NCBI GenBank assembly: GCA_001579985.1
Contig: LRSR01012631.1
Span: forward strand, 1-64,000
DNA length: 64,000 bases
Direction of reading: 5' to 3'
Source: Hypsibius dujardini
Lineage: Eukaryota; Tardigrada; Eutardigrada; Parachela; Hypsibiidae
Shown: positions 12,185 through 25,000 of the stretch, in pieces
Position numbering within the stretch: position 1 is the stretch's first letter
How the letters are laid out: the number at the start of each line of letters is the position of its first letter
Notes under the pieces: model-generated
Told to the model about the DNA's origin: nothing
Seen by the model: the letters and a program-made list of their open reading frames with translations, nothing else
Database searches by the model: none
Made by a program: the position numbers and the translations under genes

Positions 12185-14781
12185 ATGTTCCATCCTGGAA
12201 CCAGATCCCTGTTCCGCGCGTCAAACTTCCTCCTGGGTCTGTTCGGCTTCACCAAATGTCCGCCGCACTCCTCCATGATGAGGATCGTCCTGTCGCGAGT
12301 TTTCGGGGCTGCGATGATTGTCGGCAGTCTCTGCTTCTTCGTCCTCCAGTTGACGTTTGCCGCGCTGCGGTTCTTCCAGATGAGCGACGACTCGCAGGCC
12401 ATCCACAAACGCTCCAGCAACAGTCTCATCACCGCGCTGGAGGATTTTCAAAGTGTCTTCATCTGTCTGCGTGGACCGGTGGTGCTGTATATGTTTTTCA
12501 AAAATCGTCATGCCTTCAAGGAGGTCGAGCGACTCAGTCACCGGATCGTCCATTTGGCGGGAAAGACAAACCGTGATTTTGATCATTTAAACGCTGCTTG
12601 GATTGGTATTTTCCTCTTTGTTGCCTTATTCTGAGACGTGATGTATTTTTATGAGTATTATCCGGCCTATTCTGGAGTGACGGCCACGACTTTAAGGCAA
12701 GTCCCACGATAGGAATTTGAGACAAAAACGGTTTCAGATCATGCTGGTGTCTCACGTGTTTTGGGTTCTAAAAGCCATATCTGGAGATACTCGTACAATT
12801 TGTCAAACGGTGAATCTGAGACACCGTTGCGGTTACGTTACCGATTCGGATACAGATTCGAGACGCACCAAGAGACATGAGTTGAATTAAATGAATTACA
12901 TTCGGAAAATACATGAGGAAAACTATTTGGTGATTCTCATTTTATGTTTCGCTAGTTATCAAATATTTAATAGTATTTTTTTTAACTGTTAATTAATAAA
13001 ATTGAAAAAGGCGTCCCAAGACTAGATCGGGGTGTGACAGGAGTGGCAATAGTGAAAGAGGGTGAAAGGCGGTGACTATAACGGTTTCATTTTAATTTTA
13101 TTGTACTCAGTTTTTCTCAGTGAATTTATTATTTCATAAAACTGTATGCATACATATCCATTCTGCTGCTTTACTTGACGAGGAAGTTCAAGAATTTTAT
13201 TCAGTTATGTGCAGATGAAAAATTCACTTGGTACACTCGAGATTTTCTTATCCGAACCGACAGAAGAATCGCTAGAAATTAATACATTTATTTATTCGTC
13301 TCTCCTTTTTTTATTATAGTCAAGCCTTCAACTCAATTCATCTTCGGTTATACTTCTGGGAGGGAGCCATCATGTGGTTGTTCATGTGCACCCTCCCGTT
13401 CTGCCTCTCCCAGACCATCTACATCATCGTCTGGATTAACGGGAAAATCGTAGCGGAAGCCACTGAAAAACTACGCCGCAATGTTATTGAATTATTAGGT
13501 AACAACGACAAAATGTGAATTAATTCTTTTCTCTCTAAAAAAATCACATCGAATACACCGAGCTTTTGTATAACTGAACCTCGAACATAAGTTAACTAAT
13601 AAAAAAATAAATAAAGATTTCACTTAAATGATATTGCATCATCAACTTTATTCTAACTTTTTTACAAAATCAAACAAATTAAACCAATGTATTTGTTGAA
13701 AAACTTACAATTAGCTTTAATTTAGAATTTCATAGTCTAATCTACGTTTGCCGTTCTTCTACGTGACAGGCATGTCGTCTGCCGATAAGTATTTACACAG
13801 GGACTACTGCCTTTGTGCCGAGGAGCTTCAGCGGCAGCTGGAGGTCTACGTGGAGTTGTTTGACTTCATCCGCCTCCTGACAGACACTCTCGGGTCGGTC
13901 TACCTGGCAATGTACATCCTGGATGTGGTGAGTATGCTGAGCTTCGTGGGAGTCCTGGCTGGCTACCATTTGGAGACCCCGGCGGTCAACATCCTTGTCA
14001 CCCTGCTGGGTTCACTGGTTTTTGCCCTGTACGTGGTGTTTGTGGCGACGCCCTTCGCAAAGTGTCATCAGCAGGTAGTTTAATATTTCTCTAGCCATAC
14101 ACTTTCCTCCCGCAATCCTTCTTTTTGCTGACTTTTGCTGTCCCCATGCTGAAGAGCATGGAAATCGAGCAGGGTGTCGTGACGCTGGCACATCGGTGGT
14201 TACCCATGACGAAGACAGAAAAAGTAGGAATTGATAGTTTCAATACCTGGCTCAGCAAAAAAAAGGATCGGTCGGTCATTACTGCGTATCTCTTTTTGAT
14301 TGAAGGGCAGGTGCTTGTTTGTGATACTGGATACGTTCCGGATCACTTGCGAGAAGCAACCCATTACCTTTTACGCAGGTCATGTCTTGCACGTCACTAC
14401 TGGGATGATCCTAAAGGTAATGTAATCTTTGTACTCAATTCACGTCGCTGTCTCGCCGTCCGTGTGGCGGTCTTTGACAACCTCCTTCGTTATAGCCAGC
14501 TTACTAGCTGCACACATTATGGCCTGCCTGTCGGTTTGCTTGTCTATGTCCCTCTGTCTGCCCGACTATCGGTCTGTCTGTTTGTTTGTCTGCCTGCCTA
14601 TGTCTGTGTGTCTGCGTGCCTGTCTGGCAGCCTCCCTGTTTATCTTTCTGTTGGTTCATTTATCTGTTTGTCTTTTTGTCTGTTTATCAATATGTATGCC
14701 TGCCTGACTGTGTGTGAACAAGTCTATGTGCATCTATGTGTGTGTATATTTATTGTATATGTATATGTATATGTATGCATG

Positions 14782-14812
<31 letters not shown>

Positions 14813-15022
14813 CTGTATGTATGTATATGTAAATCTGTCTGTTTATTTTTTTATATTTCATAACTAACATCTATCCCATCACAATTACAGACGCTTACCT
14901 ACGTCGCCTCCATTGCTCTGATCGTGAAAGAGCTCCTGATCAAGAGCGAAGAGTCGCTGAATCATCACTGCCCAGAGATTCCTGCCACTAACATCAACAC
15001 TAACGATTCACTGAGGGAATAG
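12185..15022 (+). pseudogene. Gustatory receptor-like 7TM protein, copy 1, with premature stop
   Basis: Five exons: 12185-12696, 13320-13498, 13770-14074, 14155-14310, 14891-15022. Their lengths sum to 428 codons and all phases agree. The product would be about 427 aa with several hydrophobic helices and a last exon starting TLTYVASIALIVKELL, like the final helix of insect GR-type chemoreceptors. It would be a plasma-membrane ligand-gated channel or receptor. In copy 2, exon 1 reads ALFWDVMYFYEYY; here the Trp codon is TGA (12632-12634). The intron 1 donor is GC (AAG|GCAAGT) where copy 2 has GT. Exons 2-5 are intact, including an A8 run that keeps frame in exon 4. It is probably a pseudogene unless the stop is a sequence error or a variant allele. 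Confidence 0.7.
14540..14860. repeat. Degenerate CTGT/GTAT simple-repeat tract in 7TM copy 1 intron 4
   Basis: TGTCTG/TGCCTG units followed by (GTATAT)n. The equivalent intron of copy 2 has a shorter tract at 21280-21450, so the array length has changed since duplication. Confidence 0.75.
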
Positions 15023-15078
15023 TGAAACCACACATTCTTCCTTGTATTACTCCGTCTGTATTGGCAATTCCAGAGATT

Positions 15079-15200
15079 CCGCAACAAATTGCATTTTGCT
15101 GCCGTACTTTTTGTAGATGCCCCCGAAACCCCAACCAGAATGAGTTGGTCGAACTGAACGATAAGAAATTGGGAGCCGTCGCGGCCCCTTTCAATGTCTA
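15079..15200 (-). pseudogene. Fused scraps of the cyclin B last exon and ANF-receptor first exon
   Basis: 15079-15120 matches the cyclin B terminal exon (codons for KYGSKM and neighbours; compare 22100-22140). It is joined directly to 15121-15200, which matches ANF-receptor exon 1 (codons for APNFLSFSSTNS; compare 10250-10320). Both scraps lie on the minus strand, as in their parents. They mark a duplication/deletion junction. Confidence 0.7.
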
Positions 15201-17608
15201 GTAGCCCTGGTGAGCACGGGGACAAATTAAGCCAAGTGTCCAGCCAGTTTCCTAAAATTCTGGCTTTATTAAACAGATAGACTGGTTATATTTTATCTAT
15301 ATGGCTGAAAAAAATACCGGATTGGCTTAATTCTCGGCGAAATAAGTCTTGTGATATGTCTAGGTGGCTGATTGACTTGCAAAAAAGCCGATAAGACATG
15401 AAAAAAGCTAGGTGTCATTCGCAATATTAAAAACTAATATTTACCGTCGAAATTTTTCCGTATTTCTGAGTCACTTACTAAGATCTTCTCCCTAATACAC
15501 ATGAAAAAATTAAGTACGATATCTCATACGAAAAGTGAATTTTTCACACAAATCGCACGCCATTCCGGACAGAATTTGTGAGGCCGTTCACAGGGCGTGG
15601 ACTACTCTTTTTATCAATCTTAATTTATGTGAAGCAATATGTGTGAGCTTTCATAATTTATACGCCCTATTCATTCTTATCGAAATGGGATTGCTAATTA
15701 TTTTAAAACCCGGCGAAATAGGTGTCCAAAAATACTTCTGAAACAGTTTTAGCCTTTTCGCGAAGAATTGCGAAACTTATGCTTTCACGTTTCACGGCTG
15801 TGGGAAGACTGGAACAATATTCAGGCGCTATTATATCTTGGGTTGTCAAGTGTCTGTAGTTAATAAGTTCGCGCGGTTCCACGAGAGCCCATCTGAACGA
15901 AGTTTTTGAAAACAATTTCCAGAACTGTTTTTAAACAAACACAGGTACCAGTTTCATGAGTCGTATGACAGAAGTCTAAAGAAATATGACAGCACTGACT
16001 AGAACCTTTCTTTTCGTACACTTTTTGTACACCAGATGTGTACTGGATATGTATATTATCCTATGTTTTTGCCAGTTGGGGTTAATTCTGAAAGTCGGAT
16101 TAAATTTGTCTTACTTCCCGAAATCCTAAAAATTTCGAAATTTTAAGGAATACATTTTCTTGTCTTGTCGCAGTCGTGTTGTTGAACGGAATTGAATTAC
16201 ACACACAAAATACTAAACACAATAAGCATGATTAATTGAATTCTCTAATTAAGTTTAAACCCATTTTTTAAAAACGAAAGCTCGTATTTCCAAGGTCATT
16301 TTAAAATTAAATTTTAGATAAAACAACCGAAGTACATTTTACCAATTTAAATTAAAACATGCTTTTACATATTGGTTTAAAAATATTGCGGTCACTATTT
16401 CTACCTTTTATGCAAGTTGTCAATCTTTCAAAGACAATAATAAAAAGAACGCGTCTGATTCTTTGTATGTAATCCAAAATTTCAGTTAATAATGTACATC
16501 CGAATAACATTCGACACTGCTTGGGCTTCAAAATTTTAGAAATTGAAGTACTGATTTTTAGTTTTTAGCTTCTCATACCTGAATGGATTGAAGTACGGCA
16601 CAAATTAGTCGAGTTACTTTTTCTCGAAAAAAGTTGCAGGGCCATTAACCAATACATGCTCAATTTGCTTATCAAATTTAAAATAAATTTATTCAAATAA
16701 CACGTTGTCTAATTTTTATATATTGTATTATTTTGCAGTACTCTTTTTAAATAAGGCTGAACCTTGCTTAACAGTATTGGGAGGTCAAGAAACTATTTCC
16801 ACAAATCTTCCAAATAATTGATGACAAATATTTGTTTTTTTGAGTTAACGGCAGGGGAAAAGACTATTTTCACTCAAATCATGCCCGATATGTTCGATTA
16901 GTTATCGAACTTCTTTTTATTGTCATTTAGTTAATGACCGTGAACTGCATTATCAGAAAAACAGTCCGCATATAAGATACGAACACAAAACACACACAAG
17001 AAATAATGTTAACTTAAGGCAGCTGACATTGTCCCTTTATTTCCGAGAGGTGTGTTGTGCACTTGTTCCAACGCCACTTGCTTAAACAAATACGATTACA
17101 CCGACAGCCGTAACGCAAACAAAATATGCACATGATTCTATAAAACCTCATCGATCCACTGCGGATATCCAAATACTGGAATGACACTCCACGATGCCAC
17201 AGGAATATCAATCACTTGCCAAGTAACAAGCCTCAATTTCAAAATACATTTGGTCATCTTTTTCCTTTCGAGAAGACTGAACAGTTTCAATTTTTTGCGT
17301 GTAATCTTTGAAGTAGGGATGGTTAAACCTAAAATTAGTCAACTGATTAGTTTTTCTAGCCAACTGAAAACCAGCTTTTAAGGATCTTTAGTTTAGCGTC
17401 TTTAGTAACTAAAACATTTAGCCCAGTTGCAGTTGAAATTATAGTTGACTAATTTTAGTTTTACTTAGTTTAATTTTAGTTACTAAAAAGTTAGTTTTTT
17501 TAGTCACTTATAGCCGGGAAATTAGTAACTGGAAGTTTTAGTTTATTTTTAGTTTTAGCTTTGTTTTATTCTGATTTAGTTGTACCATTCCTGCAAAGCC
17601 CTTGCACA
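15201..17608. other. Intergenic region, right half homologous to 10750-12184
   Basis: 15201-16180 shows no gene or clear repeat. From about 16185 it is the left part of duplication unit 2, with the decayed transporter-like exon at 17020-17250 and the TTAGTTTTAG-rich repeat directly before the 7TM start. Confidence 0.5.
17020..17250 (-). pseudogene. Second copy of the transporter-like exon remnant
   Basis: Reads KCILKLRLVTWQVIDIPVA and then VFGYPQWIDEV before a stop. The segment encoding the following helix in the copy at 11548-11850 is deleted or scrambled. Confidence 0.35.
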
Positions 17609-20600
17609 ATGTTCCATCCTGGAACCAGATCCCTGTTCCGCGCGTCAAACTTCCTCCTGGGTCTGTTCGGCTTCACCAAATGTCCGCCGCACTCCTCCAT
17701 GATGAGGATCGTCCTGTCGCGAGTCTTCGGGGCTGCGATGATTGTCGCCAGTCTCTGCTTCTTCGTCCTCCAGTTGACGTTTGCCGCGCTGCGGTTCTTC
17801 CAGATGAGCGACGACTCGCAGGCCATCCACAAACGCTCCAGCAACAGCCTCATCACCGCGCTGGAGGACTTTCAGAGTGTCTTCATCTGTCTGCGTGGAC
17901 CGGTGGTGCTGTATATGTTTTTCAAAAATCGTCATGCCTTCAAGGAGGTCGAGCGACTCAGCCACCGGATCGTCCATTTGGCGGGAAAGACAAACCGTGA
18001 TTTTGATCATTTAAACGCTGCTTGGATTGGTATTTTCCTCTTTGTTGCCTTATTCTGGGACGTGATGTATTTTTATGAGTATTATCCGGCCAATTCTGGA
18101 GTGACGGCCACGACTTTAAGGTAAGTACCACAATCTTCGTTTCCGGAATACAACGGTTTTTCATTTGGGTACGTCCCGTTTCACTAAAAAATTGTAATTT
18201 TTAATAATTAAAAGATTATGGTATTTGTGTTCATCGCCTAGTCTAATTTCCTTTGAGCTGAACGTCTCAAGTTATTAGAAATCTCAGATGGAAGTCTCAG
18301 TTTATGAAGGAAGCTTTACACTGAACTTTAACTGAGATTCGAAAAAATACAATTGTCTCTCTGAACGACAAACTGTTAATTGAAACAGCTAGGCACGTTG
18401 CGTCTCAAATTTGTATCTAAACCACAACAAACCATAACGTAGCTGAATCTTTGGTACAGTTCGAATATGAGACGCTCAGAGTTTCCAGCTGCCTCACAAA
18501 ACGCGTATCAAGATTTCGGTACGGTATAGAACACTAATACCAAACCATAACGCATGAGTTTTAGCCAAAAACCCTGTTTCATAAAACTATCCTGCCTTTA
18601 ACGAATCAGCTGATTAGTGTCATTAGATCAATCTACGAATCAATTGGACTGACGTCGGGGAAATTTGGAATGTTTTCTCCTTACAGTTTCGGAGCGAGGC
18701 TTCGGAAATTGTTCGAGGGCTAACTTCTTTCATGAAATAGCAGAGGATTAGTTCAGTCGCCCTATTTAGTTGCGCCTCCAATCCGTTGTGCAATTGAATA
18801 TGTTTGCCGGCAAGAATTTGCCGCTTTTGGGAAATTTACGTTCTAGCACACAATCAAGAACACACGAAGGAATTCGTCAAAAAACATCTCTCGCCGAATG
18901 ATTGATTTCCACGCCTCTGTTTACGTTTTCATAAAGCAAGCGCAAAAATTGTTTTGATTACATTTTTCTTTGCGAACAAATTTAATCTAAAACATTTGGA
19001 GGAAGCAATCGACTGTCGATGTCGATGATCCATCCCCCCTCCCCCCTTCCCCTTCCCCAAACCACCTTCCATAGGTGGTTACACGGAGATACAGCCAGAA
19101 ATAAAAGGAAAAGTGACGTAACGCAAAGCAAAATTAGTTCGAACCGTAATAATTTGAGACACGGGTAAGATTCGAGTTATGATTACGGCAAAACTGCGTT
19201 ATGGTATGGTACGTATGAATTTGCGACAGAAACAGTTTCGAACCATGCCGGTGTCTCATATGTTTTGGGTTCGAAAAACCATATCTGGAGATAAAAATTG
19301 CCAAACGGCAAATCTGAGACACCGTTACGGTTACGTTACCGGTTTGGATACAGATTCGAGACGCACCCAGAGACATTGAATGCATTTATTAAAGGAGTTA
19401 CATTCGTAAAATACATAAAGAAAAAATATTTGGTGATTCTCATTTTATATTTTGCTAGTTATGAAATATATAAATATATTTTTTGTGCAAAAACGTTAGT
19501 TAAATTAATACAAGTGGAAAAGGGCGTGCCCACACCAAAACTGAGTGTGACAAGGGGATGGCAATAATGCGAGAGGGTGAAAGGCGGAGGGTGAAAGGCG
19601 GAAACTATAACTGTTCCTTTTTAATTTTTAGTTTTAGTTTTGTTTTACTGTACTCGGTTTTTTTAGCGAATTTATTATTGCTTTTATTTATCAATTTTAT
19701 CTAATTAAATTAAATTGGAGATCATAGAGTCACACTGCTATAATTTCTAGCCAAGAGGAATGGGCTGTTGACTTCATTTTATCCAGCTTGTTAGAAATGA
19801 AGAATGAAAATTTTGGTTTTATTTATGCATAAAACTGTATGCATAATTACCCATTCTGTTGATTTAACTTAATTTAAGCTCAATAATTTGTATTCAGTTA
19901 AATGCAGATAACAAACTCACTCGTAACACTCGAAATTTTCTGATCCGAACCGACAAAAGAGCGCTAGAAATTAATAACTTAGTTTATTCTTCTTTCCTTC
20001 CTTTATTATAGTCAAGTCTTCAACTCAATCCATTTTCGGTTATACTTCTGGGAGGGAGCCATCATGTGGTTGTTCATGTGCACCCTCCCGTTCTGTCTCT
20101 CCCAATCCATCTACATCATCGTCTGGATTAACGGGAAAATCTTAGCGGAAGCCACTGAAAAACTACGCCACAATGTTATTGAATTAATTGGTAACACATG
20201 CAAAATGTAAATTAATTCTTTTCTCTCTAAACAAATCACATCGAATACACCGAGCTTTTGCATAATTGAATCTCGAACATTATTTAACTAAAAAAGAAAT
20301 TAAAATTTATGAAACTAGCTCTAGACAATTATAAAAATGATTTCACTTAAACGATATTGTATCATCAACTTTATTCGAACTTTTATTCGAAATCAAACAA
20401 ATTAAAACCAATGTTTTTGTTGGAAAACTTATAATAAGCTTTAATTTAGAATTTTATAGTCTAATCTACGTTTGCCGTTGTCCTACGTGACAGGCATGTC
20501 GTCTCCCGATAAGTATTTACACAGGGACTACTGCCTTTGTGCCGAGGAGCTTCAGCGGCAGCTGGAGGTCTACGTGGAGTTGTTTGACTTCATCCGCCTC

Positions 20601-21633
20601 CTGACAGACACTCTCGGGTCGGTCTACCTGGCAATGTACATCCTGGATGTGGTGAGTATGCTGAGCTTCGTGGGAGTCCTGGCTGGCTACCATCTGGAGA
20701 CCCCGGCGATCAACATCCTTGTCACCCTGCTGGGCTCACTGGTGTTTGCCTTGTACGTGGTGTTTGTGGCGACGCCCTTCGCCAAGTGTCATCAGCAGGT
20801 AATTTAATATTTCTCTAGTCATACACTTTCCTCCCGCAATTCTTCTTTTTGGTAACTTGTTCTCGTCTCGCTCTCTCCATGCTGAAGAGCATGGAAATCG
20901 AGCAGGGTGTCGTGACGCTGGCACATCGGTGGTTACCCATGACGAAGACAGAAAAAGTAGGAATTGATAGTTTCAATACCTGGCTCAGCAAAAAAAAAGG
21001 ATCGGTCGGTCATTACTGCGTATCTCTTTTTGATTGAAGGGCAGGTGCTTGTTTGTGATACTGGATACGTTCCGGATCACTTGCGAGAAGCAACCCATTA
21101 CCTTTTACGCAGGTCATGTCTTGCACGTCACTACTGGGATGATCCTAAAGGTAATGTAACCTCTGTACTCAATTCACGTCGCTGTCTCGCCGTCCGTGTG
21201 GCTGTCATTGACAACCTCCTTCGTTATAGCCAGCTTACTAGCTGCACACATTATGGCTTGTCTAGACCTGCCTCTGTCAGCAATACGTCTCTCTGTCTGC
21301 CATTCGTCTGTGATCCGTCTGCCTGAATGTCTATCTGTTTGTCTTATCTGCTTCTATCTTTCTGTCTATCTGTATGTCTGCCTGCCTGTCTGTGTGTGTA
21401 CAAGTCTGTCTGTCTACCCGGCGTCTGCCTGTGTATAATTTGCCAGTCTATGTCTGTGCGTTTACATTTCATGACCAACATCCATTCCATCACAATTACA
21501 GACGCTGACCTACGTCGCCTCCATTGCTCTGATCGTGAAAGAGCTCCTGATCAAGAGCGAAGAGTCGCTGAATCATCACTGCCCAGAGATTTCTGCCACT
21601 AACATCAACACCAACCAATCACTGAGGGAATAG
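17609..21633 (+). CDS. Gustatory receptor-like 7TM protein, copy 2, with A9 frameshift
   Basis: Exons 17609-18120, 20012-20190, 20494-20798, 20888-21044 and 21502-21633 mirror copy 1. Exon 1 is intact, with a hydrophobic N-terminal half and Trp where copy 1 has a stop, and all introns have GT donors. Exon 4 is 157 nt rather than 156 because the coding A run is nine rather than eight bases long (around 20989-20998). As written, the frame shifts after LSKKK and stops at 21036-21038, before the last helix. A homopolymer error in the assembly would restore a 427-aa GR-like receptor, so I call it a gene with a caveat. The start codon follows the same A+T-rich repeat as copy 1. The family call rests on length, 7TM-like hydropathy and the TLTYVASI last-exon motif. 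Confidence 0.65.
18135..19205. mobile_element. Insertion in intron 1 of 7TM copy 2
   Basis: Copy 1 goes from the donor straight to GAATTTGAGACAAAAACGG; copy 2 has about 1.07 kb more. Within it, ACCATAACGCATGAGTTTT near 18545 pairs with AAACTGCGTTATGGTATGG near 19190, suggesting an inverted-repeat DNA element of about 0.65 kb. A pyrimidine tract lies at 19035-19065. No transposase frame is seen. Confidence 0.45.
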
Positions 21634-22063
21634 TGAAACCACACATTCCACCTTGTATTACTCCGTCTGTATTGGCAATTCCAGAGATTCAAGCCACAAA
21701 GATAAAGGAAGGGAAACAAAAAGGTGCATCTCTCTTTTCTCTGGCAGCGATCATAAAAATGGTCTTACTCTTATAAGATAAAAAAGGAATGCACAACCAA
21801 ACACTGCGGAGGAGGGGAACGAGAACGAAGATTCGACAAATGGGAAATGATTAAAAAACGTCCCCAAGGCAGTGCGGTACAACAAACACCTTCATACAGT
21901 GGAGAAAAATAACAATAGATGGGAGATAAAAAGCTGACCTCGATGGCGCCATAAAAAAGGGGATAGACAAAGCGAGATTAACAACTTGAGGTCAGCGACG
22001 ATGGCGGCTCGTTGTGCAACAGGAGGAAGGTCCTAGTCAGTGTCTGGACGACCTCACTTCACA
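21634..22063. other. Spacer between 7TM copy 2 and cyclin B (convergent 3' ends)
   Basis: No gene seen. About 400 bp of this spacer is missing at the matching place after copy 1. Confidence 0.5.
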
Positions 22064-25000
22064 TCACAGGACGATGGAGCCGGCGTATTTGGTGGCCTTG
22101 TCCGCAACAAAGTACATTTTGCTGCCGTACTTTTTGTAGATGCACTGCAGACAAAAAACAAATAAGAAGTCATTTGCAAAGCCTGTCTGCCTGTCGTCCT
22201 TATGCCTATTAGCCCTGTCTGTCTGCCTGCCTGCCTGGAACTGGGAGACGTAACGCAATATGCCGCCTGTGTCTGAAGTTTCGAACATATTCAAATGGAA
22301 GGATTAAAACAAATGATTCCTGTGGATGCCTGGATGTTGATAGAGAATGTCTGCCGCAATCTCTACCATGAAGCGAAATGTGTCTGCCGGCTGAAAAGTA
22401 TGCCTGTCGATCTCACGGTAATTGTCTGACACCCTATCCGAACGCATGCATGGCGATGGGACAACAAGAGGATGGTCTATCTGCAATGAAGCAAGGTGTC
22501 TCTGTTCGTTCGTCCGTCCGTCCGTCCGTCCGGCTAGCTGTCTGTCCAGCTGTCTATCTAGCTGCCTGCCTGTCTAGCTGTATGTCTAAGGTGTCTGGCT
22601 TATCTGCCTGAAAGATTTCACAGTATGTCTGTCTGTCTGATTGAGCCTAAAGGGTGTCTGGAAATGCCCGACGCGAGACAAGCGTGATGGCTTTCGGTTC
22701 AGCATACCTGATGTTTAACCTTGGGTGCAATTTTGATGGATTCCAGCAGCATCGTGGCGATGGGGATGATCTCCTGCTCAGCGTGGCCAGAGTAATACTG
22801 CATGTCTGCGTTCTGTGTGGATCGCACGTGAAAAAAGATTACCTTCCATCGGGTCAAAGCAAAAAGGAATTGTACTAAATTATAATGTGACGAGTGGTGC
22901 TCTCACCCAAAACGGCAGGTGCGGTGTCAGCTCACGCGGGTAGTATTTCAGTGTGAGGTACATGGCCGCTGCGGCGGTCATCGACGGCACCACCGCCACA
23001 AAGGTAATGTCCAGGATGGAGAGCTCGCAAATGTACTTGGCCATGCAGTACTCCTCGGTGCTTGCCTGCAAGCAAAAAACAATCTCAATACAACTTATAA
23101 AAAACAGAATTTTAAACAAAAGGGGGGGGGACTTTTTAGCATTTAATGAAAATTGAAAATGAAAATTACACCGGCAGCCTTGCAGATGCGTCGGAGAAAG
23201 TGGACGGGACTGGGCCGAGTGAAATCAAAGTTGAGTTGGTTGGTGATCATCATCTCCGCCTCGAGGATCTGCTCCTTGGTGCAGGAGTTGTCGGCAATGT
23301 AGACAAAGTCGTCCAGCTCCGGAGGGTAAACCTCCTCAAACTTGCTCGCAATGAACATGGCAGTCACGCCCACCAGTTGCAGCTCGTCTTTAGTCACATC
23401 GATCTCGGGAGTCTAAAAACAAGAGAACATCCTGACAATCCTCAGAAAACAAGCAGATTCATCCAGGTCATTCAGAAAAGCTTCAACAGGCAGAAGGAAG
23501 GCAAGCATGTTAACAACATATTGATACAGACAAGGCAAGATTCAGCCAATGGGACAGACAGTCAGACACTGATGGAGGAGAACCCTTCAGGCAAGGAGAC
23601 ACACCGATCTTCAGTCAAATCGGGCTATGGGTAACGAGACAGACAATTTAGGCAGGCAGACACTGATGAAGGAGAACCCTTCTGGCAAGGAGACACCGTC
23701 AGACACTGATGGAGGAGAACCCTTCAGGCAAGGAGACACCGATATTCAGTCAAATCTGGCTTTGGGTAACGAGACAGACAATTCAGGCAGGCAGACAGTC
23801 AATGAGAGTTATACAGACACCGCAGCAGGGAAAGAGGTTGCATACGCTCCAGGAATGAGAAAGACAGACTGTTGGGGAAAAGAGGCAGACCACATATTTA
23901 GGCAACGGGGGAAACGATCGAAGCGAATAAAAAAGTCAGTAAAGATGGCAGGCAACTATTAAGGCAATGACACAGACAGACTTACAGGCAATAAGACAGA
24001 CTCGCTGGTAATGAGGGAGTCAGGCATTCAGTCAACGAGACAGACAGAGAGAAAGGGAAGAAAAATGAACGGGAGACAACATATATATTATAGACTTAAT
24101 AGTTTTAAGTACGCAAAAAAAGGAAAGCAGACATGGAATCTCAACGTACGGCTAGGAAGCGGTCGGTGATGTCCACAGCGAGAAAGAGTGTGTCCTGGCA
24201 CATGTGAAACTTGTACGCCACACTCACCTGCAAGTATAATATAATGATGAACGTGGAGATGAAAAAGTGAAAACGCGCACACATGCGAGTACTATTCGTA
24301 TTTGCAGAGCACAAAAAAACACACACACCAGCCAGTCCATCAAGATGGCGCGCATCCGACCGTTCACCGACATCTCGTCCATGTAGTTCTGCTTCAACCG
24401 CGTTTCCTGCGACGAACCCGAGGGAAAGTAAATATCACTGACAATCATTGCAATTGCAGTCGTAAAAAATAAAATATTAAATCAAAACTTAACTTCGGTA
24501 GCGGCGTATTCAATGCAATCAATCAATCAATCAGTGCCTGTGCGGTTCAACAACTGATGCTGCAAAATTACATTCACGATTGATTGATTGATTGATTGAT
24601 AATACTCGCGACATTCATCCACCAATCAACGATCTGTGGCAAAAGATTTAAGTAAGGATTGATTTAAACATTAAATCTGCTTTAAATTAAAAATATAGAC
24701 ACAAAACTGTTGACTGGGAATATTATATGAAAAATAATAATGAAACGGTAGTTTGGGAATATTATCGACGGACCTCACGGAAGTGGAGGTAGCTGTAGAT
24801 GTGCTCGACGTAGGCCACAACCAGCGCCTCACTCGTGTCGTCGCCCTGGTAGATGTCGGTGATGTGCTCCGGACGACCCTTGAAGCCGGGCGGGCAGCCG
24901 TTCTCCTTGCCGGCTGTGCGGACAACGTGGTCCTGAGCGATGCGGATGCGCTTCGTCCGGAGGATTTGTGCTGCGGCAGCCTGAGCAAGACAACACGAAA

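Larger units (their letters stand above)
10750..15120. repeat. Tandem duplication unit 1 (7TM gene copy 1)
   Basis: Matches unit 2 (about 16185-21700, plus a bit of 22100-22140). Exons are about 97% alike; flanks and introns have diverged by indels. The right end is a junction where cyclin B and ANF-receptor scraps are fused. Confidence 0.75.
16185..21700. repeat. Tandem duplication unit 2 (7TM gene copy 2)
   Basis: Partner of unit 1. It carries an extra insertion of about 1.07 kb in intron 1 (18135-19205) and continues at its right end into the region before cyclin B. Confidence 0.75.

Noticed and set aside
12142-12586. Antisense and +1 frames over 7TM exon 1
   Set aside because: Shadows of the real exon; the same shadows recur over copy 2.
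14429-14832. Cys/Leu/Ser-rich frame running past 7TM exon 4
   Set aside because: Read-through into the CTGT microsatellite of intron 4.
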